Positions 6,326-15,470 of a stretch of 22,837 nucleotides of DNA are shown here, piece by piece. Source of the stretch: JARRRD01 sp037381085 (GTDB taxonomy: Bacteria > Nitrospirota > Thermodesulfovibrionia > Thermodesulfovibrionales > UBA6898). Position numbers and translations under genes: made by a program. A model generated the notes under the pieces. It worked only from the letters and a program-made list of their open reading frames with translations. It did no database searches and had not been told where the DNA came from. Position 1 is the stretch's first letter, and each line of letters starts with the position of its first letter. The stretch covers positions 1 through 22,837 of the forward strand of contig JARRRD010000042.1 in assembly GCA_037381085.1 (NCBI GenBank), read 5' to 3'.

Positions 6326-9300
6326 ATGGTGTCGGTACAGGGGACCGTGCAGGTAAAAAGGGTGGGTGAGACGCAGTGGCAACAGGTCAAACTGAACGAA
6401 ACATATTGTCCTGGTGACGTGATCCAGGTAGGGGAGAGAAGCCGGGCGGACGTTGCTCTGGTTAACCAACCTGTTCTCCGTCTTGATCAGAACACCGTAA
6501 TCACCCTCGGAGGACTGAAAGAGGAACGGACATCTATCATAGCGCTGCTCAAGGGAGCCGCGCATTTCTTCAGCCGGGTTACCCGGGGCCTGGAGGTGCA
6601 GACAGCCTTTGTAAATGCAGGCGTGGAAGGAACAGAGTTCTTCATAAGAGTCGAAAAAGACAGGACACTCCTCTCCATATTTGAAGGAAAAGTTCTGGCC
6701 TCAAATGCCGCGGGGAGCCTGACCATAACCGGCGGCCAGTCAGCTGAAGCCGAGGCGGGGAAGGCTCCCGTTGCACGTGTTGTGGTGCACCCCAGGGATG
6801 CGGTACAGTGGGCGCTTTATTATCCTCCTGTCGTCTATGAGCATCCGGAGAACTTGAAGGAGAACGATCCGCGTTTTTACACCACCCGCGCGTCAGCCTT
6901 GCTGCAAGTGGGTCGTGTTGACGAAGCGAAGGCTGATTTAGGAAAAGCCCTCGAGCTTGATCCGAAAAACAGCGTGGCCTTTGCACTGCAGTCGATAATC
7001 GCTGTAACGCAAAATGAGAAAGAGAAGGCCCTTGACCTCGCCGGGAAGGCGGTTCAGTCAAACCCGAATTCAGCGGAAGCGCATATCGCCCTTTCTTATG
7101 CCCAGCAGGCCAATTTCAATCTCGAGGGTGCTCTGAACAGCGTGAAAGAGGCGGTAAGAGTGCAGCCTGAAAACGCGCTTGCCTGGGCTCGGCTGGCCGA
7201 ACTGCAGCTGTCATTCAGCAGACTCAATGAAGCGCTCAACGCGGCACAAAAAGCGGTGACCCTGAACCCCGATATTTCGAGGACACAGACTGTTCTGGGG
7301 TTTGCGTTTCTCACAGAAGTCAAGACCGGCGAGGCAAAAAAGGCATTTGAAAAGGCGATTGAACTTGATCAGGCTGACCCGCTCCCCAGGCTCGGCCTCG
7401 GTTTGTCGAAGATCCGTGAGGGTAATCTCGAAGAAGGAGGAAGGGAAATCGAGATTGCGGCGAGCCTGGATCCCAATAATTCACTGATCCGAAGCTATCT
7501 GGGGAAAACCTACTTTGAGGAGAAAAAGGGCAAAATGGCAGGGGAAGAGTATGGCATAGCCAAGCGACTGGACCCCAAAGATCCGACCTCGTTCTTCTAT
7601 GATGCTATCTTGAAGCAGCTGACGAACAGGCCGGTGGAGGCGTTACACGATGCTCAGAAAGCCATCGAACTAAATGACAACCGGGCAGTCTACCGTTCGC
7701 GTTTGTTGCTGGATGCCGACCTGGCTGCGCGGAGCGCGGGTCTCGCGCGCATTTACACGGATCTCGGCTTTCAGCAGCTCGCCCTTGTAGAGGGATGGAA
7801 ATCGGAAAATACCGATCCGGCTGACTTCTCCGGCCACAGGTTTCTGGCCGACAGTTATGCCGCCCTGCCCCGCCACGAGATAGCAAGAGTCAGCGAACTG
7901 TTACAGTCTCAACTTCTTCAGCCAATCAACATCAACCCGATCCAACCTCATCTGGCGGAGAGCAACCAGTTCATCATAGGCGGCGCCGGCCCGGCGGACC
8001 TGTCATTCAATGAATTCAATCCCCTTTTCAACAGAGACCGGGTTGCTCTGCAGATGAGCGGCATAGTGGGAGAAAACGAGACGTCCGGAGAGGAGGTCTC
8101 CGTTGCCGGCGTTTACAAGAATGCCTCCATCAGCGTCGGTCAATTTCATTACAGGACAAACGGGTTCCGTGAAAACAGCGACATTACGAATGACATCTAT
8201 AACGCCTTTTTCCAGTTCGAGCTTTCCCCTGAAACGAGCATTCAGGCTGAGTACAGGTACAGAAATACCGAATACGGTGATCTCCGGCTCAGATTTTTCC
8301 CGGAGGACTTTTCCCCCGGCGAGACAAACAAAGAAGAGAGGCGAACCTATCGTATCGGTTTCCGGCACGACTTCTCGCCGGATTCCACAATCCTCGGTTC
8401 ATATATACATGAAAATGCTCATGTCAGCTTAAATGATGACCAGCCCGTCGAGTCATATCTCACTTTTCTTGATATTAAGAGGCCGGAGAGTGCCGATAGC
8501 GCAGAGATTCAACACCTGTTCCGTTCAGAGTCCTTCGACGTCATAAGCGGCATAGGTTATGCCAGTATTAACGGTACATTAGATACTACTACAGGGACGC
8601 CATACCCACCTCCTTATGACGTCATAAGCGGCAGCATAAGTACGGATCTCAAGCACACCAATCTCTATGTGTATCCCCATATCAGCATCATGAAAAATCT
8701 GACGGTTATCGTCGGAGCGAGCGGCGATATCGTGGACGGCAAAGAACCGTATTTCAAAGACAAAAGCCAGTTCAATCCCAAATTCGGGGTGACCTGGAAC
8801 CCTATGCCCGATACCACTGTTCGCGCCGCCGCTTTCAGGGTCCTGAAGAGAACTTTGATTACCAACCAAACCCTCGAGCCCACCCAGGTTGCCGGATTCA
8901 ATCAGTTCTATGATGATGGTAATGGTACGGACTCACGGCGTTACGGCGTTGCTGTGGATCAGAAATTTTCAAGGAACATATTCGGAGGAGTCGAACTCTC
9001 CAGGCGCAACCTGAAAGTTCCGATCCTGGACTATACGGATGTAGGCGAACCAATATGGGTGAAAATAGGCTGGACCGAAAAACTGGGCCGTGCTTATCTT
9101 TATTGGACACCCCACAAATGGCTGGCGCTCGAAGCGCAATATCAATATGAGCGCATAGAGAAGGACGAGAAATATACCGATGGACCCATTACATTGACTA
9201 CGAACCGCCTTCCACTCGGGATCAACTTTTTCCATCCTTCCGGATTCAGCTTATCGCTGAAGGCGACGTATATCACTCAGCAAGGCGAGTTTGTGGCATT

Positions 9301-9511
9301 TAAAGAGGGGGAAGGTGTCCGGACGGGTGAAGACAACTTCTGGACGGTTGATGCTGCAATTAATTACCGTCTTCCGAAGTGGCATGGTATCATTACCGTT
9401 GGAGCGACCAATCTTTTTGACAAGGAGTTTGAGTTTTTTGACACGGACACGGCAAATCCGATAATGCAGCCGAAGAGATTCTTTTTCGCACGGGCGACGC
9501 TATCATTCTGA
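6326..9511 (+). CDS. FecR domain - TPR - outer-membrane beta-barrel protein
   Basis: 1061 aa from the first in-frame ATG. Residues about 1-150 are a FecR-type domain (VSVQGTVQVKR, LNETYCPGDVIQVGE, VNAGVEGTEFFIRV). About 170-500 are tandem TPRs (repeated A..LGKALELDPKN-type units). From about 540 to the end is a TonB-receptor-like beta-barrel of alternating strands, ending in FFFARATLSF with the terminal Phe typical of Bam-inserted proteins. It should span periplasm and outer membrane and partner the upstream CHASE2 cyclase. Oddity: no signal peptide is encoded. The frame is open back to 6266 and reads LAATCEKTVAK just before the ATG, which looks like a mature N-terminus, yet no hydrophobic segment precedes it in any frame. 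The good ribosome binding site AAAGGAGG (6278-6285) points to TTG 6294 in another frame, which stops after 8 codons. The N-terminus may be mutated or misassembled. Confidence 0.85.
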   Translation: MVSVQGTVQVKRVGETQWQQVKLNETYCPGDVIQVGERSRADVALVNQPVLRLDQNTVITLGGLKEERTSIIALLKGAAHFFSRVTRGLEVQTAFVNAGVEGTEFFIRVEKDRTLLSIFEGKVLASNAAGSLTITGGQSAEAEAGKAPVARVVVHPRDAVQWALYYPPVVYEHPENLKENDPRFYTTRASALLQVGRVDEAKADLGKALELDPKNSVAFALQSIIAVTQNEKEKALDLAGKAVQSNPNSAEAHIALSYAQQANFNLEGALNSVKEAVRVQPENALAWARLAELQLSFSRLNEALNAAQKAVTLNPDISRTQTVLGFAFLTEVKTGEAKKAFEKAIELDQADPLPRLGLGLSKIREGNLEEGGREIEIAASLDPNNSLIRSYLGKTYFEEKKGKMAGEEYGIAKRLDPKDPTSFFYDAILKQLTNRPVEALHDAQKAIELNDNRAVYRSRLLLDADLAARSAGLARIYTDLGFQQLALVEGWKSENTDPADFSGHRFLADSYAALPRHEIARVSELLQSQLLQPININPIQPHLAESNQFIIGGAGPADLSFNEFNPLFNRDRVALQMSGIVGENETSGEEVSVAGVYKNASISVGQFHYRTNGFRENSDITNDIYNAFFQFELSPETSIQAEYRYRNTEYGDLRLRFFPEDFSPGETNKEERRTYRIGFRHDFSPDSTILGSYIHENAHVSLNDDQPVESYLTFLDIKRPESADSAEIQHLFRSESFDVISGIGYASINGTLDTTTGTPYPPPYDVISGSISTDLKHTNLYVYPHISIMKNLTVIVGASGDIVDGKEPYFKDKSQFNPKFGVTWNPMPDTTVRAAAFRVLKRTLITNQTLEPTQVAGFNQFYDDGNGTDSRRYGVAVDQKFSRNIFGGVELSRRNLKVPILDYTDVGEPIWVKIGWTEKLGRAYLYWTPHKWLALEAQYQYERIEKDEKYTDGPITLTTNRLPLGINFFHPSGFSLSLKATYITQQGEFVAFKEGEGVRTGEDNFWTVDAAINYRLPKWHGIITVGATNLFDKEFEFFDTDTANPIMQPKRFFFARATLSF

Positions 9512-9549
9512 CAGGGAAACTTTTCAAGAAAGGATGAAAACTGTAGCGG

Positions 9550-9580
9550 GAAAGTTAGAATACTGATTCTTCATACTTTC
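9550..9580 (+). terminator. Hairpin after the barrel gene, possible terminator
   Basis: GAAAGT (9550-9555) pairs with ACTTTC (9575-9580) and AGAAT (9557-9561) with ATTCT (9566-9570) around an ACTG loop; TTTAATC follows. The stem is A+T rich and the T-run is short, so termination would be weak. Confidence 0.35.
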
Positions 9581-9600
9581 TTTAATCGTTACTTATGGAA

Positions 9601-9606
9601 TATAAT
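9601..9606 (+). promoter_or_regulatory. Candidate -10 element for the MBL-fold gene
   Basis: A perfect TATAAT lies 22 bases before the ATG at 9629. The -35 position at 17-bp spacing (TTCTTT) is poor, so activator dependence or a chance match are both possible. AAGGA at 9616-9620 is the likely ribosome binding site. Confidence 0.35.
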
Positions 9607-9628
9607 AACGGTAAAAAGGACCGGAAAT

Positions 9629-10962
9629 ATGAGTGAAGGCGTTACTATAAGAATACTTGGAGATTTTGGGCCTTTTTCGCGAATCGGGAAGAGTATCGGG
9701 TACAAGGTATCAAGAGGAGGGCGCTCGTACCTGATAGATTGTGGCTCACCCCTGTTCCATGAAATCAGCGGACACGAACTGAAGGTAGTCGATGGCCTCT
9801 TCATCACCCATTGTCACGATGACCATAAGCGTTGGTTCACCGATCTTGCCCTCTTTTATATGTTGGGCCACAGGCAAGATACAGAATAGCTGTGCGGCAT
9901 GAAGGCGACGGGAAAACGGGACTGTACGTCATGGACGACGCGGGGAATATCGTCGTACCTGAGAAGGCGAAAGTTGTAGTCAGTCAGAAGACAGGGAGAC
10001 CCAGAATGCTTTTCAAGGACCCCGATTACGGGGAGTGGGTAGAACCTGAGAGCTTCTATCCCTTTTCGTCCGGAATATTCTATCAAGAGGACAGGAACAC
10101 GTTCCGGGACGAGACAGGTCTGACATTCGACGCAGTGAAGGCACCGGTCTGGCACGGGGTTCCTGCCATAGGGCTGAAAATCACGACTTCGCGTGAAAAG
10201 ATCCTCTTTACTTCAGACACGGTTCACAATCAGAATCTGTGGAAGGAACTCCACATGGAGAAGAGGGGCCAGCGGCTCGGCGGCATGTCGCGAAAGGAAT
10301 TCGAATCCGCACCCGTACTCATAGGTGACATCAATGATTATATCGAGAGAGCGTGGAGCGAAGAACGATACATAGAAGCGGTAAAGACGTTCGAGGATGT
10401 CGTCGTTATTCATGATGTTGCGATTTGCAACAGCGTAGTCCATACGGATTATGAGAGACTGGATGAGACAGGGCTCGTGCGTGAGAGAACAATATTAACC
10501 CACAGTCCTGACCGGATAACGTCGGAGTGGGTATTGTGCGATGTTGGAAAGACGATCAGGATAGTTGGAAATCAGTTCTACGAGGTTGTTGGCGAGAACC
10601 TCTATCCAATGGATGCAGATCTCTACGTAAAGGACGTCGGGAAGTACTACGTTGGCTACAAGCGCGACAACGGACGATACGGAGTATATGAAAGAGACGG
10701 ACTCCTTTCGGTGGCACCCGGCGACAAGAATGATGACGGAGCTACTTTTCGATACAGGGTAGATCTTTACGAGGATATATCGGGCAGATATTTCCCCAAG
10801 ATAGAGCAAAGCGATACCCAATATTTCAAGCGTAGGGATGGAAGGGTGGAACGTCGGGAATTTACCGATGAAGGAAGCAGCGGACGAATAGTTGAAGACC
10901 AGAGGAGCAAGGTTTCAGGGAAGCCGTCGGCAGTTTCTTCGGGACGAAAGAATTCTGTTTGA
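9629..10962 (+). pseudogene. Metallo-beta-lactamase-fold hydrolase, frameshifted
   Basis: Two reading frames together encode one protein of about 444 aa. The first (9629-9889) gives the N-terminal MBL strands and the metal motif H61-C-H63-D-D65-H66 (THCHDDHKRWF). It then runs out of frame and stops at 9889. The second frame carries the rest from about 9865: LYVGPQARYRIAVR, WHGVPAIGLKI, FTSDTVHN (metal-ligand Asp region) and the late histidines of IHDVAICNSVVHTDY, plus a C-terminal extension of about 130 residues. Adding one base in the GGG run at 9865-9867 restores MLGPQARY, so a single-base deletion or sequencing error is the simplest explanation. The only start of the second frame (TTG 9832) has no ribosome binding site. 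Substrate unknown; class II cyclic nucleotide phosphodiesterases share this fold, which would fit the neighbours, but that is inference. Confidence 0.75.
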
Positions 10963-11034
10963 TCCGGAATGCTTCGCCGATTCCGCGTAACCGCATCAGG
11001 GTCTAAACCTGAAGACGATCAGGGGGGACAATAG

Positions 11035-12051
11035 ATGTCACTAGCAGACTCTGTCTTTCGGGAGTTGACAGGCTCGGATTTAGAGAAGATCAAGGCTCGG
11101 GCAGTCAGGCACACTTACAAGAAGGACGAACTGATATTTTCCGAAGGGGACAAGGCGGATTACGTATATTTCATTGAGTCCGGCCAGGTTTCCATCTTTA
11201 TCCAGAAGTTCACTGAACAGGAGGAAATTGCGACGCTCGGGCCGGGCGAGTACTTTGGCGAGATGGCACTGTTTCACAGGGACAAGAGGACGGCTTCTGT
11301 CGTCGCCCTGACGGATACTGCTCTCCTCAGCGTTGACAGGAATGTCTTTATGGACCTTGTCAATTCCGACCGCAACATGTCCCGAAAGATAAACGGCATC
11401 CTTGCCAGACGTAACGAAGAACTCATGCTCAAGGAAAGTCTCGTCGATATCACCGGCATTAAAGGGAAGAACTTCCACGTGAGCATCAAGGGCGACCCCT
11501 CACTGAGGGAAACGACATTTACAAGGGAAAGATACGAAAGTGTCGTCGACAGGATTCTGCCGCTCCTCGGACCCAACCTGGAAGACCTCTTGCTTAACCG
11601 GTGCATCTATCAGGTCTTCGTTGCCTTCAACAGCGGGGAGATTCGCACCTCGTCCGTTTTTGAGCCCTTCGGCGAGGAGATCCAGCAGGCGAATAAGCTG
11701 ATTGACGAAGCTTTTGTCGAACGTCATTTTCCGAAAGTTGCATATGAAGAAAAAGTGCTTATGCTTGGACGCATATATCAGGCAATAGCCGGTGATCCTG
11801 TCTTTGGCGGTCTTCCCGGCCACTTCAGGAAGATCTTCAGCTCTTATTATGAAAACTGGAAGCCCGTCACCCCGGAGGAGATTACCAATACCATATCACA
11901 ACTGACTGCCCTCAGAAGCATTCCAAACTATTACCTGCGTAACTTCACGATGAACGTGACCCGGGATGCCATTCGTATGCAATTCAACTGTGACGGCACC
12001 CATATCGTCAGCGCAGAAGATTACCAGCGTTTTCTCGAAGAAAACCTTTAG
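11035..12051 (+). CDS. CNB-domain protein with unrecognised C-terminal domain
   Basis: 338 aa. The start has a clear ribosome binding site (AGGGGGGAC, 11021-11029). Residues about 1-135 form a CNB domain with the cassette FGEMALFHRDKRTASV; the Glu and Arg needed for cyclic nucleotide contact are present. A helix (MSRKINGILARRNEELMLKE) connects to a domain of about 200 residues (KNFHVSIKGDP to the end) that contains no HTH, kinase, GAF or cyclase motif I recognise. It includes LLNRCIYQVFVAFNSGEIRTS and ends in RMQFNCDGTHIVSAEDYQRF. It lies 72 bases after the MBL-fold gene. Together with the CNB-GAF protein, this places two non-DNA-binding cyclic nucleotide receptors around one cyclase. CNB call strong; role unknown. 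Confidence 0.9.
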   Translation: MSLADSVFRELTGSDLEKIKARAVRHTYKKDELIFSEGDKADYVYFIESGQVSIFIQKFTEQEEIATLGPGEYFGEMALFHRDKRTASVVALTDTALLSVDRNVFMDLVNSDRNMSRKINGILARRNEELMLKESLVDITGIKGKNFHVSIKGDPSLRETTFTRERYESVVDRILPLLGPNLEDLLLNRCIYQVFVAFNSGEIRTSSVFEPFGEEIQQANKLIDEAFVERHFPKVAYEEKVLMLGRIYQAIAGDPVFGGLPGHFRKIFSSYYENWKPVTPEEITNTISQLTALRSIPNYYLRNFTMNVTRDAIRMQFNCDGTHIVSAEDYQRFLEENL

Positions 12052-12320
12052 GACGATTAACTGACGGTCCGGCATCCGCAGCTGCTGATATTATCGGGTA
12101 TCGCTACGCCTTTTCTGCGTGGAAGCTTATAATGATAAGTGCTGTTGTGACCGTTTATGCGAGGAGACAATCTAAAGCGGTACTGGAAAGACGCGGTATC
12201 TCAATGACGACAAACAGGGGTATTCCTTTTGATGTGGCCTCTCAAATGCTGATGGTCTCGAGTATTTCTTGCTGCCGCTGTCGGGCTTTGTGAAAATTGT
12301 CAGTACGACTGCAAGGAAAT

Positions 12321-13271
12321 ATGTCCGAGAAGATAAAACTGGGAATCAGCTCATGCCTTCTCGGCAACGAGGTCCGTTATGATGGAGGCCATAAGCTCGA
12401 TCATTATCTTGCCGATACAATGGGGAGGTTCGTGGAGTGGGTGCCCGTGTGTCCGGAAGTCGAAAGCGGACTGCCCGTGCCCAGGGAGGCGATGCGCCTC
12501 GTCGGCAGCCCCAACGCACCGCGTATCGTAACGGTTCTTACCGGCAAGGACCATACGGGCCTGATAACCGCTTGGGTCGAGAGAAAGCTTTCGGAACTGC
12601 AGGAGGCCGGCCTCTGCGGGTTCGTGTTTAAGAGCGGGTCACCCAGTTGCGGCATACGGGACGTGGAAATGTACGGACCGGCAGGCGTTCTGTCGCATAA
12701 AGGGGCGGGCATTTTTGGAAGGGCCTTTATCGAAAGGTTTCCACTCCTGCCGGCCGAAGACGACGGGAGGCTCAATGATCCTGTCCTCAGGGAGAACTTC
12801 ATCGAGAGGGTCTTCGTTTTCAAGCGGTGGCGCGAACTCCCCGAAAAAGGAATGACCGCAGGCGGCCTTGTGGCATTCCATTCTGACCATAAACTGCTCA
12901 TCCTTTCACACAGCCCGGCACATTACCGCTCGCTGGGGCAGCTGGTCGCCCATGCAAAAGAACGTCCGCCGAAGGAACTGCGATCTGCCTATATTGTCAT
13001 GCTTATGGAAGGCCTTCGGCTTATCTCAACCCCGGCAAAAAACACCAACGTTCTCCATCACATAATGGGATACTTCAGGAAAAGACTCTCCGCAGCCGAA
13101 AAGGAGGAGCTTTTTGAAATTATCGGGAATTACCGCAAGGGTCTGGTCCCCCTGATAGTCCCTGTAGTGCTCCTCAACCATTATGTCCGGATATCCGACG
13201 TGCCTTACCTTAAAAGGCAGTATTACCTCAATCCCCATCCGCTGGAATTAATGCTGAGAAACCATGTTTAG
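12321..13271 (+). CDS. DUF523-DUF1722 fusion protein (YbbK/YbgA-like)
   Basis: 316 aa. ATG 12321 is preferred over TTG 12297 because AAGGA (12313-12317) is suitably placed and the protein then starts right at the domain. Residues about 4-145 are DUF523: ISSCLLGNEVRYDG, VCPEVESGLPVPREAMRL and KSGSPSCG. They contain three cysteines, C12, C44 and C110, in the positions used by thiouracil desulfidase TudS, a DUF523 member, to hold a [4Fe-4S] cluster. Residues about 150-316 are DUF1722, helical, with AFHSDHKLLILSHSPAHYR. A desulfidase-type reaction on a thiolated nucleobase or related compound is possible by family analogy only. It stands alone between the CNB gene and the dehydrogenase genes, and nothing in the flanks indicates a pathway. 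Confidence 0.88.
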   Translation: MSEKIKLGISSCLLGNEVRYDGGHKLDHYLADTMGRFVEWVPVCPEVESGLPVPREAMRLVGSPNAPRIVTVLTGKDHTGLITAWVERKLSELQEAGLCGFVFKSGSPSCGIRDVEMYGPAGVLSHKGAGIFGRAFIERFPLLPAEDDGRLNDPVLRENFIERVFVFKRWRELPEKGMTAGGLVAFHSDHKLLILSHSPAHYRSLGQLVAHAKERPPKELRSAYIVMLMEGLRLISTPAKNTNVLHHIMGYFRKRLSAAEKEELFEIIGNYRKGLVPLIVPVVLLNHYVRISDVPYLKRQYYLNPHPLELMLRNHV

Positions 13272-13384
13272 GCCGAACGTGCAACTATACTGTGGAATCC
13301 AGGCGGAATCTGTGATAACATTTTCATGTCGGCGGGCCAAAACGCATACGTACGTGGCGGCTAAATAAAGAGAAGGTGAACCCG

Positions 13385-14440
13385 GTGCCCGAAAAAACGA
13401 TTGAATCATGCAACATCACGCGTCTCGATATCCTGAGCGAAACAGGAGAAGCCGACGAAGCGCTGATGCCTCCGCTCTCGGAGGAGCAAATAAGAAAAAT
13501 CTATGCTCTGCTGGTCCTGTGCAGGACCTTTGATCACAGGGCTCTGAACCTCCAGAGGGAGGGAAGGATAGGCACATATGCTTCGATCCTGGGGCAGGAA
13601 GCATCCCAGGTAGGCAGCGCCTTCGCTCTCGAGAAGTCCGACTGGGCATTTCCCTCCTTCAGGGAAATGGGTGTTTACATTGCCATTGGATATCCCCCGT
13701 ATATGCTCTTTCAGTACTGGTCCGGCGATGAAAGAGGGCTCAGGACACCCGACGATCTGAACATCTTCCCGGTCTCCATCCCGGTGGGAACGCACATTCC
13801 CCACGCCTCGGGAGCCGCCATGGCCGCAAAGTACAGGAAGGACAAGGTCGCTGCGGTGGCATATTTCGGAGACGGTGGAACATCCAAGGGCGATTTTCAC
13901 GAGGCGCTGAATTTCGCCGGCGTTTTCAAGGCCCCAGCGGTCTTCATTTGTCAAAACAACCAGTGGGCCATATCGCTCCCCCGCGAGAGGCAGACCGCTG
14001 CCAAAACCCTTGCCCAGAAGGCGGTCGCTTACGGTTTTGAGGGCATCCAGGTCGACGGCAACGACGTGTTCGCCGTGTATAAGGCGACGAAGAACGCCCT
14101 GGATAAGGCAAAGAACGGCGAAGGCCCGACTCTGATAGAATGTTACACCTACCGGATGTCCGACCATACCACGGCGGATGATGCGTCGAGATACCGCAAG
14201 AAAGAGGAAATAGAGGAGTGGAAGGCCAGGGACCCGATCCTCAGGCTGGAGTTGTTTATGGAGAGAAAGGGGATATTGTCGGACGAGTACAAGAAGAAGG
14301 TTGAGGATGAGGCGAAGCAGAAGGTAGACGACGCCGTCAAAACGGCCGAATCGGTGGAACACCCGCACCCGGCGGATATGATCACATTCACTTACGAAAA
14401 ACCGACGCCGAGGCAGAAAAAAGAGATGAGGGACTTTTGA
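13385..14440 (+). CDS. pdhA: Pyruvate (2-oxoacid) dehydrogenase E1 component, alpha subunit
   Basis: 351 aa from GTG 13385, chosen because AGAAGG (13371-13376) is 8 bases upstream; a GTG at 13376 would overlap that site. It carries the thiamine diphosphate motif GDGGTSKGDFHEALN...ICQNN and the phosphorylation-loop-type segment YRMSDHTTADDASRYR of heterotetrameric E1 alpha chains. The N-terminal FPSFREMGVYIAIGYP and SIPVGTHIPHASG segments are also typical. With E1 beta it decarboxylates a 2-oxoacid and transfers the acyl group to lipoyl-E2. Pyruvate is the likeliest substrate, but branched-chain 2-oxoacids cannot be excluded from sequence. It is separated by one base from pdhB. The E2 gene is 6 kb away, beyond the mla genes. 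Confidence 0.92.
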   Translation: MPEKTIESCNITRLDILSETGEADEALMPPLSEEQIRKIYALLVLCRTFDHRALNLQREGRIGTYASILGQEASQVGSAFALEKSDWAFPSFREMGVYIAIGYPPYMLFQYWSGDERGLRTPDDLNIFPVSIPVGTHIPHASGAAMAAKYRKDKVAAVAYFGDGGTSKGDFHEALNFAGVFKAPAVFICQNNQWAISLPRERQTAAKTLAQKAVAYGFEGIQVDGNDVFAVYKATKNALDKAKNGEGPTLIECYTYRMSDHTTADDASRYRKKEEIEEWKARDPILRLELFMERKGILSDEYKKKVEDEAKQKVDDAVKTAESVEHPHPADMITFTYEKPTPRQKKEMRDF

Positions 14441-14441
14441 T

Positions 14442-15404
14442 ATGCCGAAGCTGAATATGGTTCAGGCCATAAATCTCGCCTTGAAGGAGGAGATGGAGAG
14501 AGACGGCAGCGTAATCGTGATGGGCGAAGACGTCGGCAGGGATGGAGGCGTTTTTCGCGTGACCGAGGGACTGCTGGAGAAGTTCGGAACGGAAAGAGTC
14601 ATGGATACGCCGCTTTCCGAGTCGGGCATCGTGGGTACCGCCATAGGTATGGCTGCTTACGGGCTGAGACCCGTGGCGGAAATACAGTTCATGGGGTTTA
14701 TCTATCCCGCCCTCGACCAGATCTTTTCCCACGCGGCGAGGCTCCGGTCCCGTTCGAGGGGGAGATACACCTGCCCCCTTGTTGTAAGGACGCCCTATGG
14801 CGCGGGGATCAGGGCGCCGGAGATCCACTCCGAGAGCACCGAAGCGCTCTTCTGTCACATGCCCGGGATCAAGGTGGTAGTACCATCCACACCATCCACC
14901 GCAAAGGGACTCCTGAAATCCGCCATCAGAGACCCTGACCCTGTCGTCTTTCTCGAATCAACGCGGGTCTACAGGCAGATAAAAGAAGATGTCACGGATG
15001 AAGAGTATACGATACCGCTGGGGAAGGCAAGAATTGCGAAGGAAGGGAAAGAGGTTACGCTCGTAGCCTGGGGAAGCATGCTCCACCGTTGCCTCAAGGC
15101 CGCAGAGGGCATGGATGCCGAGGTGATCGACCTCATGACCCTGAGCCCCTTCGACGAGGAAACCCTTTACAGATCGGCCAGGAAAACCGGGAGGGTCGTT
15201 GTCGTGCACGAGGCGCCAAAGACGTGCGGAGTGGGCGCGGAGATTTCGGCATCTCTTGCCGAGGAGGCGATGCTCTACCTCAAGGCCCCGATCATGAGAG
15301 TCACCGGATACGACGCCGTCATTCCCCTGCCGAAACTTGAGGACTATTACATGCCTGACGTAAACCGGATAAAAAGATCCATAGACGAAGTTATGAAATA
15401 TTGA
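14442..15404 (+). CDS. pdhB: Pyruvate (2-oxoacid) dehydrogenase E1 component, beta subunit
   Basis: 320 aa, the usual size. Typical transketolase-fold E1 beta features are MGEDVGRDGGVFRVTEGL (contains the catalytic Glu region), DTPLSESGIVGTAIGMA, AEIQFMGFIYPALDQIF, RTPYGAGIRAPEIHSES and the C-terminal domain VTLVAWGSML and VHEAPKTCGVGAEI. ATG 14442 follows the pdhA stop (14438-14440) after one base, so translational coupling is likely. No E2 or E3 follows directly; transcription would run toward mlaA, 66 bases downstream. Confidence 0.94.
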   Translation: MPKLNMVQAINLALKEEMERDGSVIVMGEDVGRDGGVFRVTEGLLEKFGTERVMDTPLSESGIVGTAIGMAAYGLRPVAEIQFMGFIYPALDQIFSHAARLRSRSRGRYTCPLVVRTPYGAGIRAPEIHSESTEALFCHMPGIKVVVPSTPSTAKGLLKSAIRDPDPVVFLESTRVYRQIKEDVTDEEYTIPLGKARIAKEGKEVTLVAWGSMLHRCLKAAEGMDAEVIDLMTLSPFDEETLYRSARKTGRVVVVHEAPKTCGVGAEISASLAEEAMLYLKAPIMRVTGYDAVIPLPKLEDYYMPDVNRIKRSIDEVMKY

Positions 15405-15470
15405 TGTATACGCAGCAGATACTCGTTGGGAGAAGGATGTCGAAATTCAACAAGAGGGGAGAATGAGGAA

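Noticed and set aside
9832..10962. Second part of the MBL gene as an independent gene from TTG 9832
   Set aside because: No ribosome binding site, the N-terminus would be out-of-frame MBL sequence, and it would lack the HxHxDH metal motif. A frameshifted single gene explains it better.
12132..12293. 53-codon + strand frame between the CNB and DUF523 genes
   Set aside because: No Shine-Dalgarno sequence and no similarity I recognise; TATAAT at 12128-12133 overlaps its start and has no -35. Probably chance.
13406..14368. Long - strand open frame opposite pdhA
   Set aside because: It is a mirror of the pdhA codon pattern, has no ribosome binding site or recognisable motif, and lies wholly inside a certain gene.
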